This document shows positions 27,113 through 39,145 of a stretch of 64,000 nucleotides of DNA, piece after piece. The DNA is taken from the NCBI RefSeq assembly GCF_034424525.1, contig NZ_CP139979.1, positions 620,001 to 684,000 on the forward strand, given 5' to 3'. Numbering within the stretch: the first letter of the stretch is position 1; each line of letters begins with the position of its first letter. A model generated the notes under the pieces. That model was given only the letters and a program-made list of their open reading frames with translations, was not told where the DNA came from and did not search any database. This stretch comes from Sphingobium yanoikuyae (GTDB taxonomy: Bacteria; Pseudomonadota; Alphaproteobacteria; Sphingomonadales; Sphingomonadaceae). Both the position numbers and the translations under genes were made by a program.

Positions 27113-27997
27113 ATGTCCATTCTGGTGAACAAGAACACCAAGGTCATCACCCAGGGTATGACCGGTGCCACCGGCACCTTCCACACCGAAACCGCTCTTG
27201 CCTATGGCACGCAGATGGTTGGCGGCGTGACCCCCGGCAAGGGCGGCACGACCCATATCGGCCTGCCGATGTTCGACACCGTTGCCGAAGCCAAGTCGAA
27301 GACCGGCGCCGACGCCTCGGTCATCTATGTTCCGCCGCCGTTCGCGGCCGACTCGATCCTGGAAGCGATCGATGCCGAAATCCCGCTGATCGTCGCGATC
27401 ACCGAAGGCATCCCGGTTCTGGACATGGTCAAGGTGAAGCGCGCCCTGTCGGGTTCGAAGTCGCGCCTGATCGGCCCGAACTGCCCCGGCCTGCTGACGC
27501 CGGGCGAATGCAAGATCGGCATCATGCCCGGCAACATCTTCTCGAAGGGTTCGGTCGGCGTCGTGTCGCGTTCGGGCACGCTGACCTATGAAGCCGTGTT
27601 CCAGACCACCAATGCGGGCTTGGGCCAGACCACGGCCGTCGGCATCGGCGGTGACCCGGTCAACGGCACCAACTTCATCGACGTGCTGGAACTGTTCCTG
27701 GCCGACGACGCCACCGAATCGATCATCATGATCGGTGAAATCGGCGGCGACGCGGAAGAACAGGCTGCCCAGTTCCTGATCGACGAAGCCAAGAAGGGCC
27801 GCAAGAAGCCGATGGCCGGCTTCATCGCAGGTCGCACGGCGCCTCCGGGCCGTCGCATGGGCCACGCTGGCGCGATCGTGTCGGGCGGCAAGGGCGACGC
27901 GGAAAGCAAGATCGCGGCGATGGAAGCGGCCGGCATCAAGGTCGCTGCCAGCCCGAGCCTGCTGGGCGAGACCCTGCTGGAAGTGCTGAAGGGCTGA
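27113..27997 (+). CDS. sucD: Succinyl-CoA synthetase alpha subunit
   Basis: Couples succinyl-CoA cleavage to nucleotide triphosphate formation with the beta subunit. 294 residues. CoA-binding fold [35 protein letters not shown], and the phosphohistidine motif [17 protein letters not shown] are intact. ATG 27113 follows AAAGGGAC. The beta-subunit gene sucC, which normally precedes sucD, is absent: only 99 bases separate it from mdh. Confidence 0.97.
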   Translation: MSILVNKNTKVITQGMTGATGTFHTETALAYGTQMVGGVTPGKGGTTHIGLPMFDTVAEAKSKTGADASVIYVPPPFAADSILEAIDAEIPLIVAITEGIPVLDMVKVKRALSGSKSRLIGPNCPGLLTPGECKIGIMPGNIFSKGSVGVVSRSGTLTYEAVFQTTNAGLGQTTAVGIGGDPVNGTNFIDVLELFLADDATESIIMIGEIGGDAEEQAAQFLIDEAKKGRKKPMAGFIAGRTAPPGRRMGHAGAIVSGGKGDAESKIAAMEAAGIKVAASPSLLGETLLEVLKG

Positions 27998-28024
27998 TCC
28001 GCCTTTAAAATATGATATGGAAAC

Positions 28025-28048
28025 GCGGCCGGGCTGCACCCCGGCCGC
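28025..28048. other. Intercistronic hairpin sucD/sucA
   Basis: GCGGCCGGG (28025-28033) pairs perfectly with CCCGGCCGC (28040-28048) around a 6-base loop. Possible RNA-stability or partial-termination element; the following ACTTTCCC is only weakly T-rich. Confidence 0.5.
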
Positions 28049-28095
28049 ACTTTCCCGCTCCGCGACTGCACGCGGCATGCATGGGACACAAGACG

Positions 28096-30891
28096 ATGGG
28101 TTACGAGAACCAGGATTTCGAGATCGAACAGGGGCCGAGCTGGGCACGCCCCAACTGGCCGTTGGCGGACACCGACGACCTGACCGGGGCGATGGACCCG
28201 ACGCAGATGCAGGTGGCCGTGAAGGCTGCTGCAAAGGCGCAGGGTGCCGCTGTTTCCGAGGCCGATATCGCATCGGCTGCCGAGGACGCAATCCGCGCGC
28301 AGATGCTGATCCGCACATATCGCGTGCGCGGTCATCTGGCCGCCAATCTCGATCCGCTGGGCCTGGCCAAGCGTGACCTGCCGGCGGACCTGACCCCGGA
28401 ATATCATGGCCTGACCGATGCGTCGAAGAAGGTCTTCCTGGGCGGCACGCTGGGCCTGCAGTACGCGACCGTCGCGGAGATCGTGACGATCCTGCGCCAG
28501 AATTACTGCGGCAATGTCGGCCTTGAATATATGCATATCGCGGACGTCGAAGAGCGCCGCTTCCTGCAGGAACGCCTGGAAGGCAAGGACAAGGAAATCC
28601 ACTTCACGCCCGAGGGCAAGAAGGCGATCCTGGCCAAGGTCATCCAGGGCGAGCAGTATGAGAAGTTCCTGGGCCGCAAATATGTCGGCACCAAGCGCTT
28701 CGGCCTCGACGGTGGCGAGTCCATGATCCCCGCGCTCGAAGCGGTCATCAAATATGGTGGCGCATCGGGTGTGCGCGAGATCGTGTTCGGCATGGCCCAT
28801 CGCGGCCGCCTGAACGTCCTCGCCAACGTCATGGCCAAGGGCTTCCGCGTCATTTTCCACGAATTCTCGGGCGGCACTGCCAACCCCGAAGACGTGGGTG
28901 GTTCGGGCGACGTGAAATATCACCTTGGCACCTCGACCGACCGTGAGTTCGACGGCGTCAAGGTCCACATGTCGCTGGTCCCCAACCCGTCGCACCTTGA
29001 AACCGTCGATCCGGTGGTGCTGGGCAAGGTCCGCGCGCAGCAGACCTTCCGCGATGACCTCACCAAGCATGAGCAGGTTCTGCCCGTGCTGATCCACGGC
29101 GACGCGGCGTTCGCGGGGCAGGGTATCGTCTGGGAATGCCTCGGCTTCTCGGGCGTCAGCGGCTACAACACCGGCGGCTGCGTCCACTTCATCATCAACA
29201 ACCAGATCGGCTTCACCACCAGCCCGCAATTCTCGCGCGGCTCGCCCTATCCGTCGGACGTGGCGAAGGGTGTCCAGGCGCCGATCCTGCACGTCAATGG
29301 CGACGATCCCGAAGCCGTGACCTTCGCGACCAAGCTCGCCATGGAATATCGCCAGAAGTTCCATCGCGACGTCGTCGTCGACATGTGGTGCTATCGCCGC
29401 TTCGGTCATAACGAAGGCGACGAGCCGGGCTTCACCCAGCCGCTGATGTACAAGGAAATCCGTCAGCATCCGCCGGTCAGCGACATTTATGCCGCGCGCC
29501 TGAAGGCGGAAGGCGTGGTGGACGACGCGTTCGTCTCCGGTTCGACCGACGAGTTCGTCGCCCATCTGGAAGACGAGTTCGAAGCCGCCAAGAGCTACAA
29601 GGCCAACAAGGCCGACTGGTTCGCCGGTCGCTGGTCGGGCCTGCACAAGCCGGCCGATGCCGAAACCGCGCGCCAGAGCGTGGAATCGGCTATCAACCAG
29701 AAGCTGTTCGACAGCCTGGGCCGCACGCTGACCACGGTTCCCGAAGGCCATAATGTCCACAAGACGCTGAAGCGCGTGCTGGATGCCAAGGCCGAGATGT
29801 TCAAGTCGGGTGCCAATTTCGACTGGGCGACCGGCGAGGCCCTGGCCTTCGGTTCGCTGCTGTCGGAAGGCTATGGCGTTCGCCTGTCGGGTCAGGACTC
29901 GGGTCGCGGCACCTTCAGCCAGCGTCACGCGGTCTGGACCGACCAGGACACCGAGGCCAAGTATATCCCGCTCTCGACCGTGCCGCATGGCCGTTTCGAA
30001 GTGCTGGACTCGCCTTTGTCCGAATATGGCGTGCTGGGCTTTGAATATGGTTTCGCTTTGGCGGACCCGAAGAGCCTGGTGATCTGGGAAGCGCAGTTCG
30101 GCGATTTCGCCAACGGTGCGCAGATCATCTTCGACCAGTATATCGCGTCGTCGGAAACCAAGTGGCTGCGGTCCAACGGCCTCGTCTGCCTGCTGCCGCA
30201 CGGCTATGAAGGCCAGGGGCCCGAGCATAGCTCGGCGCGTCTGGAACGCTATCTGCAGCTGTGCGCCGAAGGCAATATCCAGGTCGCGAACATCACGACC
30301 CCGGCCAATTACTTCCACGCGCTGCGTCGCCAGATGCTGCGGCCCTTCCGCAAGCCGCTCATCATCATGGCGCCCAAGTCGCTGCTGCGTCACAAGGCCG
30401 CCGTCAGCAAGGCCGAGGACTTCCTGGGCGAAACGCACTTCAAGCGCATCCTGTCGGACCCCAATGGGTCGGCCGACAAGGATACCAAGCGCCTGGTGCT
30501 CTGCTCGGGCAAGGTCTTCTACGACCTGATGGAAGCCCGCGACGCCGCCGGCGACGCCAACACCCAGATCGTCCGTATCGAACAGATTTATCCGTTCGCG
30601 ACCGACGCACTGGCCACGCGCATCGAGCGCATGACCAATCTGGAAGATGTCGTCTGGTGTCAGGAAGAACCGCGCAACAACGGCGCCTGGTCCTTCGTCG
30701 AACCCTATATCGAGGAAGCGCTGGCCAAGGCCGGCAAGGCGCCCAAGCGCGCCCGCTATGCCGGCCGCAAGGCTTCGGCATCGCCTGCCACGGGCCTGGC
30801 CTCGCGCCATGTGTCCGAACAGGGCGCCCTCGTCGCCGATGCGCTGGGTCACAGCGTTCGTGAAGAAATCCGTCGCCAGAAGAAAGGCTGA
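28096..30891 (+). CDS. sucA: 2-oxoglutarate dehydrogenase E1 component
   Basis: Thiamine-diphosphate-dependent decarboxylase of the 2-oxoglutarate dehydrogenase complex. 931 residues, the usual size. Clear segments are [58 protein letters not shown] and [21 protein letters not shown] begin at ATG 28096 ([16 protein letters not shown]); earlier in-frame starts add sequence that looks like leader. The stop is 8 bases from sucB. Confidence 0.96.
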   Translation: MGYENQDFEIEQGPSWARPNWPLADTDDLTGAMDPTQMQVAVKAAAKAQGAAVSEADIASAAEDAIRAQMLIRTYRVRGHLAANLDPLGLAKRDLPADLTPEYHGLTDASKKVFLGGTLGLQYATVAEIVTILRQNYCGNVGLEYMHIADVEERRFLQERLEGKDKEIHFTPEGKKAILAKVIQGEQYEKFLGRKYVGTKRFGLDGGESMIPALEAVIKYGGASGVREIVFGMAHRGRLNVLANVMAKGFRVIFHEFSGGTANPEDVGGSGDVKYHLGTSTDREFDGVKVHMSLVPNPSHLETVDPVVLGKVRAQQTFRDDLTKHEQVLPVLIHGDAAFAGQGIVWECLGFSGVSGYNTGGCVHFIINNQIGFTTSPQFSRGSPYPSDVAKGVQAPILHVNGDDPEAVTFATKLAMEYRQKFHRDVVVDMWCYRRFGHNEGDEPGFTQPLMYKEIRQHPPVSDIYAARLKAEGVVDDAFVSGSTDEFVAHLEDEFEAAKSYKANKADWFAGRWSGLHKPADAETARQSVESAINQKLFDSLGRTLTTVPEGHNVHKTLKRVLDAKAEMFKSGANFDWATGEALAFGSLLSEGYGVRLSGQDSGRGTFSQRHAVWTDQDTEAKYIPLSTVPHGRFEVLDSPLSEYGVLGFEYGFALADPKSLVIWEAQFGDFANGAQIIFDQYIASSETKWLRSNGLVCLLPHGYEGQGPEHSSARLERYLQLCAEGNIQVANITTPANYFHALRRQMLRPFRKPLIIMAPKSLLRHKAAVSKAEDFLGETHFKRILSDPNGSADKDTKRLVLCSGKVFYDLMEARDAAGDANTQIVRIEQIYPFATDALATRIERMTNLEDVVWCQEEPRNNGAWSFVEPYIEEALAKAGKAPKRARYAGRKASASPATGLASRHVSEQGALVADALGHSVREEIRRQKKG

Positions 30892-30899
30892 GAAAGCAC

Positions 30900-32147
<1,248 letters not shown>

Positions 32148-32165
32148 TAATCACCATTTATTGTT

Positions 32166-32185
32166 GCCCCGGCTTCGGCCGGGGC
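32166..32185 (+). other. TTCG-tetraloop hairpin between sucB and lpdA
   Basis: GCCCCGGC-TTCG-GCCGGGGC is a perfect 8-bp stem with an extra-stable loop. It is followed by CTCTTGCCCTT rather than a T-run, so it probably protects or attenuates the sucAB message. Confidence 0.6.
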
Positions 32186-32254
32186 GCCTCTTGCCCTTGA
32201 TTTGGGGCAGAGCGATGCCAGTTTGGCTGGCATGACTGGAGAAGGGAAAACCCC

Positions 32255-33655
<1,401 letters not shown>

Positions 33656-33685
33656 TCGACTGCGCGATCGCAGGATAAGGGAAGG

Positions 33686-33716
33686 GGCCTCCGCCAAGCG
33701 GGGGCCTTTTTCTTTT
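33686..33716 (+). terminator. Rho-independent terminator of the mdh-lpdA run
   Basis: GGCCTCCGC (33686-33694) pairs with GCGGGGGCC (33698-33706; one G-U) and is followed by TTTTTCTTTT. Confidence 0.9.
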
Positions 33717-33749
33717 GGGGAAGGACGCGCGCTGCTCTATCGGACGGGC

Positions 33750-34025
33750 ATGAACCAATTCCCCTCCAGCCAGTCGGTGCCGTCGGCCAATCCCGAGCGG
33801 TTGTTCTTTGCGCTGTGGATCATCTTTTCGGTGCTGACCGCGCTGGCCGACATCATCGCGATCGTCCGCCATCCCGAAATGACGTTGCAGATATTGCCGC
33901 AGACGGCCCTGGGGCTGGCGGTGTGTCTGCCCTTCGGCGCGGTCGCGATCCTGCTGCGACGCCGGCGGCTCAAGCGCCAGGCCGCGCGCGACGCCTTTCT
34001 TCAGGCGATGGCGCGGCTCGACTGA
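33750..34025 (+). CDS. Small two-helix membrane protein
   Basis: 91 residues with two hydrophobic segments (FFALWIIFSVLTALADIIAIV and LGLAVCLPFGAVAILL) and a basic tail (RRRRLKRQAARD). Unknown function. The last 25 bases overlap the 3' end of the convergent GGDEF gene. Confidence 0.6.
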   Translation: MNQFPSSQSVPSANPERLFFALWIIFSVLTALADIIAIVRHPEMTLQILPQTALGLAVCLPFGAVAILLRRRRLKRQAARDAFLQAMARLD

Positions 34026-35188
34026 GCATCGCCGGCGGGCGCCAGCGCGGGCCGAATGGCGACGCGATTGCGGCCCTTTTCCTTCGCTTCATAGAGCGCG
34101 CTGTCGGCGCGGGCGATCGCGTCATGGATCGAGCGGTCGGCGCGATGCAGGCTGGTGAGGCCGAAGCTGGCGGTGAGCGGGCCGGGCAGGCCAAGCCGGC
34201 TTGCCGCCTGTTCGGCAAAGCGCAGCCGGATCGCGTCGGCAATGCCGGTCGCCATGGCGGGGTCTGCGCCGGGCAGGAAGAGGATGAACTCCTCGCCGCC
34301 GAAGCGGGCGATGACGGCATCGGCCGGGGCCAGCGCCCGCAGCGCATCGGCCAGCGCGACGATCACCCGGTCGCCCAGCCCATGGCCATGGGCGTCGTTG
34401 ACCCGCTTGAAATGATCGATGTCGCAGGCGATCAGGCTGCCGCTGGCATCATGGCGGGCCACCGCCTCCTCGAACCCGCGGCGATTGAGCAGGCCCGACA
34501 GCGGATCGACATGGGCATCATGGCGGTAACGGGTGAGCACGTCCTGCATGGCTGCCGCGAGCGCCGATAGGGCCAGGAACAGGCCGAACATGCAGGCCAG
34601 CGCCTGCATCAGGAAGGCATATTGGCTGTCGCGGAACGCGACGCCGCCGGGCAGGGTGAAGGACACGCTGCTGCCGCGCAGCAGATTGTCGAGCGCGACC
34701 AGGGTGACGGCGGCATAGAGGGCGCGATCGGGCCAGCCGCGCAACTGGCCGCGGCCCGCAATCAGCGGAATGGATATCAGCAGGAAGCAACCGAAATCGG
34801 ACGACACCAGTTCCAGCGGGACGATGTCCCGCATCACTGCAAAGCTGCAGATCAGGATCGATATCGCCCAGATGGCGATGCGCAGCCCCAGCACCCAATT
34901 GGGGCGCCAGCGCGTCAGCAGCGCCTGGCTGAACAGCAGGAATCCGGTGGCAAAGGCGGTGTCGGCGACGATGCCCCACAGGTCCGTGGGCAGGAAGTCG
35001 AACGCGACCGGCACGGAAAAGCCCGTGGCGACGCTGAAGAAGGCACCGCTCCACCAGCCCGCTTCGCGCGCGCCCCAGCCCCAGACGATGAGGAAGGCGA
35101 CGCCGAAGCTGGCCATCATGATGGGCAGGAAGAAGGCGAAATTCTCACCCACGAAGCGCGACCGATCCTTTGTGCAGCATGACGGCAT
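34001..35188 (-). CDS. Membrane-bound GGDEF diguanylate cyclase
   Basis: 395 residues. About six to eight hydrophobic segments in residues 15-215, then a complete GGDEF domain: DPLSGLLNRRGFEEAV, ACDIDHFKRVNDAHGHGLGDRVI and the active site RFGGEEFILFLPG near residue 294. The inhibitory RxxD site upstream of GGEEF is replaced by APAD, so product feedback is probably absent. The start codon lies inside a 19-base palindrome. Makes the second messenger c-di-GMP; the input signal is unknown. Confidence 0.93.
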   Translation of the reverse strand: MPSCCTKDRSRFVGENFAFFLPIMMASFGVAFLIVWGWGAREAGWWSGAFFSVATGFSVPVAFDFLPTDLWGIVADTAFATGFLLFSQALLTRWRPNWVLGLRIAIWAISILICSFAVMRDIVPLELVSSDFGCFLLISIPLIAGRGQLRGWPDRALYAAVTLVALDNLLRGSSVSFTLPGGVAFRDSQYAFLMQALACMFGLFLALSALAAAMQDVLTRYRHDAHVDPLSGLLNRRGFEEAVARHDASGSLIACDIDHFKRVNDAHGHGLGDRVIVALADALRALAPADAVIARFGGEEFILFLPGADPAMATGIADAIRLRFAEQAASRLGLPGPLTASFGLTSLHRADRSIHDAIARADSALYEAKEKGRNRVAIRPALAPAGDAQSSRAIA

Positions 35189-35203
35189 GACGTCACGTCA
35201 TGC
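35185..35203. promoter_or_regulatory. 19-base palindrome overlapping the GGDEF gene start
   Basis: GCATGACGT-C-ACGTCATGC has perfect 9-base arms. It covers the ATG at 35188-35186, so it could act as an operator or as an RNA hairpin that hides the start. Confidence 0.5.
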
Positions 35204-35295
35204 AGGAGCGCCATCCTGCATTATCCGGTAAATGTCGATGGTTAAGAGAGCGTAACGGTTGCGACGGGCCGAGCGGGGAAACTGTCTAACCTGGA

Positions 35296-36057
35296 TCAGA
35301 AATGCGGCTTGCGCTTCTCGCGGAACGCCGCGACGCCTTCGGCAAAGTCGGGATAGGTGAAGGCATCGCGGAACATTTCCAGCGTCACCATGTCATCGTC
35401 CGCCTGACCGTCGAGGATGCGGCGGACCATCGCCTTGGACGCGCGCACGCTATGCTGGGCATTGGCGGCAATCTCGCGGGCCAGTGCGTCAGCAGCGGCC
35501 CGCGGATCGGCCGCGATCTCGTCGACCAGGCCGATGGCAAGCGCCGCATCGGCATCGTGCAGCGCGCCGGTGAACAGGATGCGCTTGGCCCGTGCCGGCC
35601 CGACCAGATCGACCAGCAGGCGGGTGTCGAACAGCGAATAGACGATGCCGAGCTTGGCCGGGGTGATGCCCAGCCGCGCGGTGGGCGCCGCGATGCGCAG
35701 GTCGCAGGCGATCGCCAGCCCGCATCCGCCGCCGACACAATCGCCGTCGATCGCCGCGATCATCGGCTTTTCGGCATGGGCCAGCGCATATTGGCTGGCG
35801 CGGATCGCGGCCTGGTTGGCGGCGCGCCAGTCAGCGTTGCCCGAACAGGCGGCAAATTCGTTGATGTCGGCGCCGGCGCAGAACAGGCCGGGCGTGGCCG
35901 AGGCGAGGATCAGCACGCGGATATCCGCGTCGGCCATGGCATCGGCGACCAGATGCGGCAGAGACTCCCACATCGCCTGGGTCATGGCATTGCGGCGATC
36001 GGCCCGGTCGATCAGCAGCCGGGCGACCGTGCCGTCCCGCTCCAGGCGCAAGCTCAT
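35296..36057 (-). CDS. Enoyl-CoA hydratase/isomerase family protein
   Basis: 253 residues of the crotonase fold: RADRRNAMTQAMW, the oxyanion-hole stretch ATPGLFCAGADINEFAA, and EKPMIAAIDGDCVGGGCGLAIACDLRIA. Family members hydrate or isomerise acyl-CoA; the specific substrate cannot be told. The ATG overlaps the gph stop by 4 bases, so the two are coupled. Confidence 0.88.
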   Translation of the reverse strand: MSLRLERDGTVARLLIDRADRRNAMTQAMWESLPHLVADAMADADIRVLILASATPGLFCAGADINEFAACSGNADWRAANQAAIRASQYALAHAEKPMIAAIDGDCVGGGCGLAIACDLRIAAPTARLGITPAKLGIVYSLFDTRLLVDLVGPARAKRILFTGALHDADAALAIGLVDEIAADPRAAADALAREIAANAQHSVRASKAMVRRILDGQADDDMVTLEMFRDAFTYPDFAEGVAAFREKRKPHF

Positions 36058-36722
36058 GCCGGCCAGGCTTCCAGCATCGGCACCAACTCGTCGAAATGGT
36101 GGATCACCGCATCGGCCTCCAGATTTTCGACCGGGCCGTCGAGGAAGCCGAAGCTGACCGCGATGCTGGGAATGCCGGCATTGCGGGCGCCGGCAATGTC
36201 GTTGATCGTGTCGCCCAAGAAGATGGCGCGGCCGCCACCGGCCCGCTCGATCATCGCATGGATCGGCGCCGGATCGGGCTTGGCAATGCCGACCGTGTCA
36301 CCGGCGACGACCGAGGCGAAGCGGTCGAACAGGCCCAGTTGGTGCAGCAAGGGGATCGTGAAGCGTTCTGCCTTGTTGGTGCAGATTGCCAGCTTCACGC
36401 CGCGCTCCGCCAGCGCATCCAGCATCGCCATCATGCCGGGATAGGGCAGGGAGTGGAGCGCCAGATTCTGTTCATAATAATCGAGCAGGATCGGCAGTGT
36501 CTGGTCGAGGATCGCTTCGTCATAGCCGCCCGACGCGTCGAGCGCGCGCTGCAGCATCACCTTGGCGCCCTTGCCGACGAAGGGCCGGATGGAATCGACC
36601 GGGAAGGGGGCTCGGCCGATCGTGCCGATCGCGTAATTGACCGCCGCAGCGAGATCGCCGCTGGTGTCGAGCAGGGTGCCGTCGAGGTCGAAGCCGACAA
36701 TGTCGAAGGATAAGCGTGCCAT
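36054..36722 (-). CDS. gph: Phosphoglycolate phosphatase-like HAD hydrolase
   Basis: 222 residues. HAD motifs in order: GFDLDGTLLDT (residues 10-20, nucleophile Asp), LAICTNKAERF (Thr), GIAKPDPAPI (Lys) and FLGDTINDIAGAR (Asp). The cap domain and length fit phosphoglycolate phosphatase, a detoxifier of 2-phosphoglycolate. ATG 36722 is the only suitable start; the frame beyond is antisense to glmU. Divergent from glmU with 43 bases between. Confidence 0.87.
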   Translation of the reverse strand: MARLSFDIVGFDLDGTLLDTSGDLAAAVNYAIGTIGRAPFPVDSIRPFVGKGAKVMLQRALDASGGYDEAILDQTLPILLDYYEQNLALHSLPYPGMMAMLDALAERGVKLAICTNKAERFTIPLLHQLGLFDRFASVVAGDTVGIAKPDPAPIHAMIERAGGGRAIFLGDTINDIAGARNAGIPSIAVSFGFLDGPVENLEADAVIHHFDELVPMLEAWPA

Positions 36723-36765
36723 GGCATCGCCATGCCGCGTCGGCGGTGGCAATGGCAAGGCAAAC

Positions 36766-38169
36766 ATGGCAGAGAGCCGTGATATTCCAGACCACTTGAA
36801 CGAAAAGGACGCGCTCGCCGTGACCGCACCTCGCCCCCTAGCAGTCGTCATCCTTGCCGCCGGGCAGGGCACAAGGATGAAGTCCGGCACGCACAAGGTG
36901 CTGCACCCGATCGCCGGGCGGCCGATGTTGCTGCACCTGCTTGCCAGCGTCGCGGACCTGCTGCCCGAGCGGCAGGTGGTCGTGGTCGGCGCCGGCCGCG
37001 AGCAGGTGGAAAAGGCGGTCGAGGGCAGCGGCGTCGCCATCGCCGTGCAGGAACAGCAGCTTGGCACCGGTCATGCCGTGGCGCAGGCGCATGATGCGCT
37101 GGCGGGCTTCGCGGGCGACGTGCTGATCCTCTATGGCGACGTGCCGCTGGTCAGCGGCGCGACCATGAAGGCGATGCTCGATCGGTTGAGCCGGGGCGAC
37201 GAGCCGCGCGCGGTGGTGCTGGGCTTTCGCCCGGAGGACGCCGCTGCGTATGGCCGGATCATCGCCGATGGCCAGGGCATCATCGAGAAGATGGTCGAGT
37301 TTAAGGATGCGAGCGAGGCCGAGCGCGCCGTCACCTTGTGCAATAGCGGCCTGATGGCGGTGCGGGCGAGCGACCTTTTCGTGCTGCTGGACCAGATCGG
37401 CAACAACAATGCGGCCGGCGAATATTATCTGCCCGACATCATCATGCTGCCCGGTGCGAACAGCGCCGTGATCGAGACGGAAGCGTGGGAAGTGGCCGGC
37501 GTCAACAGCCGCGCCGAACTGGCCGGCGTCGAAGCCGTGTGGCAGGACCGCCGCCGGGCCGAGGCGATGCGCGAGGGCGTGACCCTGGTCGCGCCGCAGA
37601 CCGTCTTCTTCGCGCACGACACGGTGCTGGGCCGCGACGTGACGGTCGAACCCAATGTCGTCTTCGGTCCGGGTGTCACCATCGCCGACAATGTCGTCAT
37701 CCATGCCTTCTCGCATCTGGAAGGCGCGACCGTGGCCAGCGGCGCCGACATCGGCCCCTATGCCCGGCTGCGTCCGGGCGCTGACATCGGCCCCAAGGCG
37801 AAGGTCGGCAATTTCGTCGAGATCAAGAAGGCGCGGCTCGACGAAGGGGCAAAGGTCAATCACCTCTCCTATATCGGCGACGCCAGCGTCGGCGCGGCGG
37901 CCAATATCGGCGCGGGCACGATCACCTGCAATTATGACGGCTTCTTCAAGTATAAGACGCAGATCGGGGCGGGCGCCTTCATCGGCTCCAACAGCGCGCT
38001 GGTCGCGCCGGCGACGATCGGCGATGGCGCGATCGTCGCGGCGGGCAGTGTCGTGACCAAGCCGGTTCCGGCCGACGCGTTGTGTCTCGTCCGTCCGCAG
38101 CAGGAAAGCAAGCCGGGCTGGGCGGCGGCGTTCCGCACCCGCATGCGCGAGCGGAAGGCGAAGGCTTGA
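36766..38169 (+). CDS. glmU: Bifunctional GlmU: UDP-GlcNAc pyrophosphorylase / GlcN-1-P acetyltransferase
   Basis: Makes UDP-GlcNAc for peptidoglycan and surface glycans. 467 residues. N-terminal pyrophosphorylase with LAVVILAAGQGTRMKSGTHKVLHPIAGRPML and QEQQLGTGHAVAQA, then a left-handed beta-helix acetyltransferase domain (VTVEPNVVFGPGVTIADNVVIHAFSHLEG, GNFVEIKKARL, NHLSYIGDA). The start ATG 36766 has AAGG upstream. The TTG of the next gene overlaps its stop. Confidence 0.96.
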   Translation: MAESRDIPDHLNEKDALAVTAPRPLAVVILAAGQGTRMKSGTHKVLHPIAGRPMLLHLLASVADLLPERQVVVVGAGREQVEKAVEGSGVAIAVQEQQLGTGHAVAQAHDALAGFAGDVLILYGDVPLVSGATMKAMLDRLSRGDEPRAVVLGFRPEDAAAYGRIIADGQGIIEKMVEFKDASEAERAVTLCNSGLMAVRASDLFVLLDQIGNNNAAGEYYLPDIIMLPGANSAVIETEAWEVAGVNSRAELAGVEAVWQDRRRAEAMREGVTLVAPQTVFFAHDTVLGRDVTVEPNVVFGPGVTIADNVVIHAFSHLEGATVASGADIGPYARLRPGADIGPKAKVGNFVEIKKARLDEGAKVNHLSYIGDASVGAAANIGAGTITCNYDGFFKYKTQIGAGAFIGSNSALVAPATIGDGAIVAAGSVVTKPVPADALCLVRPQQESKPGWAAAFRTRMRERKAKA

Positions 38170-39029
38170 GCTTCATCCGGCGCCGGCCGTTTCTGTCCGC
38201 TCTGCTGCTCCTGTTGCTGATCGCGGTGGCAGGGCCGCTCTGGCTGCTGATGAACGCGCGCGCGATGCCGGCCGTGCGGCGCGCCGATGTCGTGCTGCCT
38301 TTCCCGGCGGGCGCGTCTCAGCAGCCGATCAGGGTCGCGCTGCTGACCGACACCCATCTGTCCGGGCCGGACAACAGCCCGGCGCGGATGGCGCGGATCG
38401 TGGCCCGGATCAACGGCCTCAAGCCCGACCTGATCCTGCTGGGCGGCGACTATATCGGCGACAATAAATGGGGCGCGACCTATGATGCGCGCCGCGCGAT
38501 CGCCCCCTTTGCCGGGCTGCGCGCGCCGATGGGCGTGGTCGCGGTGCTGGGCAATCATGACAGTCGCAGCAGGAAGAACCGGGTGGCGCTGAGCGCCGAT
38601 GACTGGCAGCGCGCCTTTGCCGATCTGGGCATCACCCTAGTACAGGATGGCGCGGTGCGGCGCGGGCCGCTGGCGATCGGCGGGTTGAAGGACATCTATA
38701 CCCGCAAGCCCGACATACCCGATACGTTGAAAGCGATGCAGGACATTGGCGGCGCGCCGGTCATCCTGTCGCATGGACCCGATGTCTTCCCGCTGCTGCC
38801 CGATGCGCCGTCGCTGACCCTGGTCGGCCATACCCATTGCGGTCAGGTGGTACTGCCCTTTGCCGGGATCGTCTATGTGCCCTCCCGCTATGGCACCCGC
38901 TATGCCTGCGGCCGCTATCAGGATGGCAGGAAGGCGATGATCGTGTCCGGAGGCGTGGGCACCAGCGGCCTGCCCTTCCGCATGCTGGCGCCGCCCGACA
39001 TCTGGCTGATCACCATCCGGCCACGATGA
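38166..39029 (+). CDS. Membrane-anchored metallophosphoesterase
   Basis: 287 residues from the TTG at 38166, which overlaps the glmU stop (TTGA). The hydrophobic segment FLSALLLLLLIAVAGPLWLL anchors it, and the calcineurin-like motifs follow in order: LLTDTHLSG (about residues 60-68), GGDYIGDN, VLGNHDS, and VGHTHCGQ. It resembles YkuE/LpxH-type enzymes. Substrate unknown. The upstream frame overlapping glmU is not real. Confidence 0.82.
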   Translation: MSFIRRRPFLSALLLLLLIAVAGPLWLLMNARAMPAVRRADVVLPFPAGASQQPIRVALLTDTHLSGPDNSPARMARIVARINGLKPDLILLGGDYIGDNKWGATYDARRAIAPFAGLRAPMGVVAVLGNHDSRSRKNRVALSADDWQRAFADLGITLVQDGAVRRGPLAIGGLKDIYTRKPDIPDTLKAMQDIGGAPVILSHGPDVFPLLPDAPSLTLVGHTHCGQVVLPFAGIVYVPSRYGTRYACGRYQDGRKAMIVSGGVGTSGLPFRMLAPPDIWLITIRPR

Positions 39030-39145
39030 CATTCTTTTCATGGCTCAGCCATGGCGCTGTCGCCTGACCGGCATTAATGGCATGGCGACAAAGCTGTCCT
39101 ATATGGACGCTATCTGACTAATCTGGTTCGGCGGGGCTTTCCACC

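Noticed and set aside
35242..35256. CtrA-like half site TTAA-N7-TAAC before the GGDEF gene
   Set aside because: Second half does not match TTAA; a chance hit is likely.
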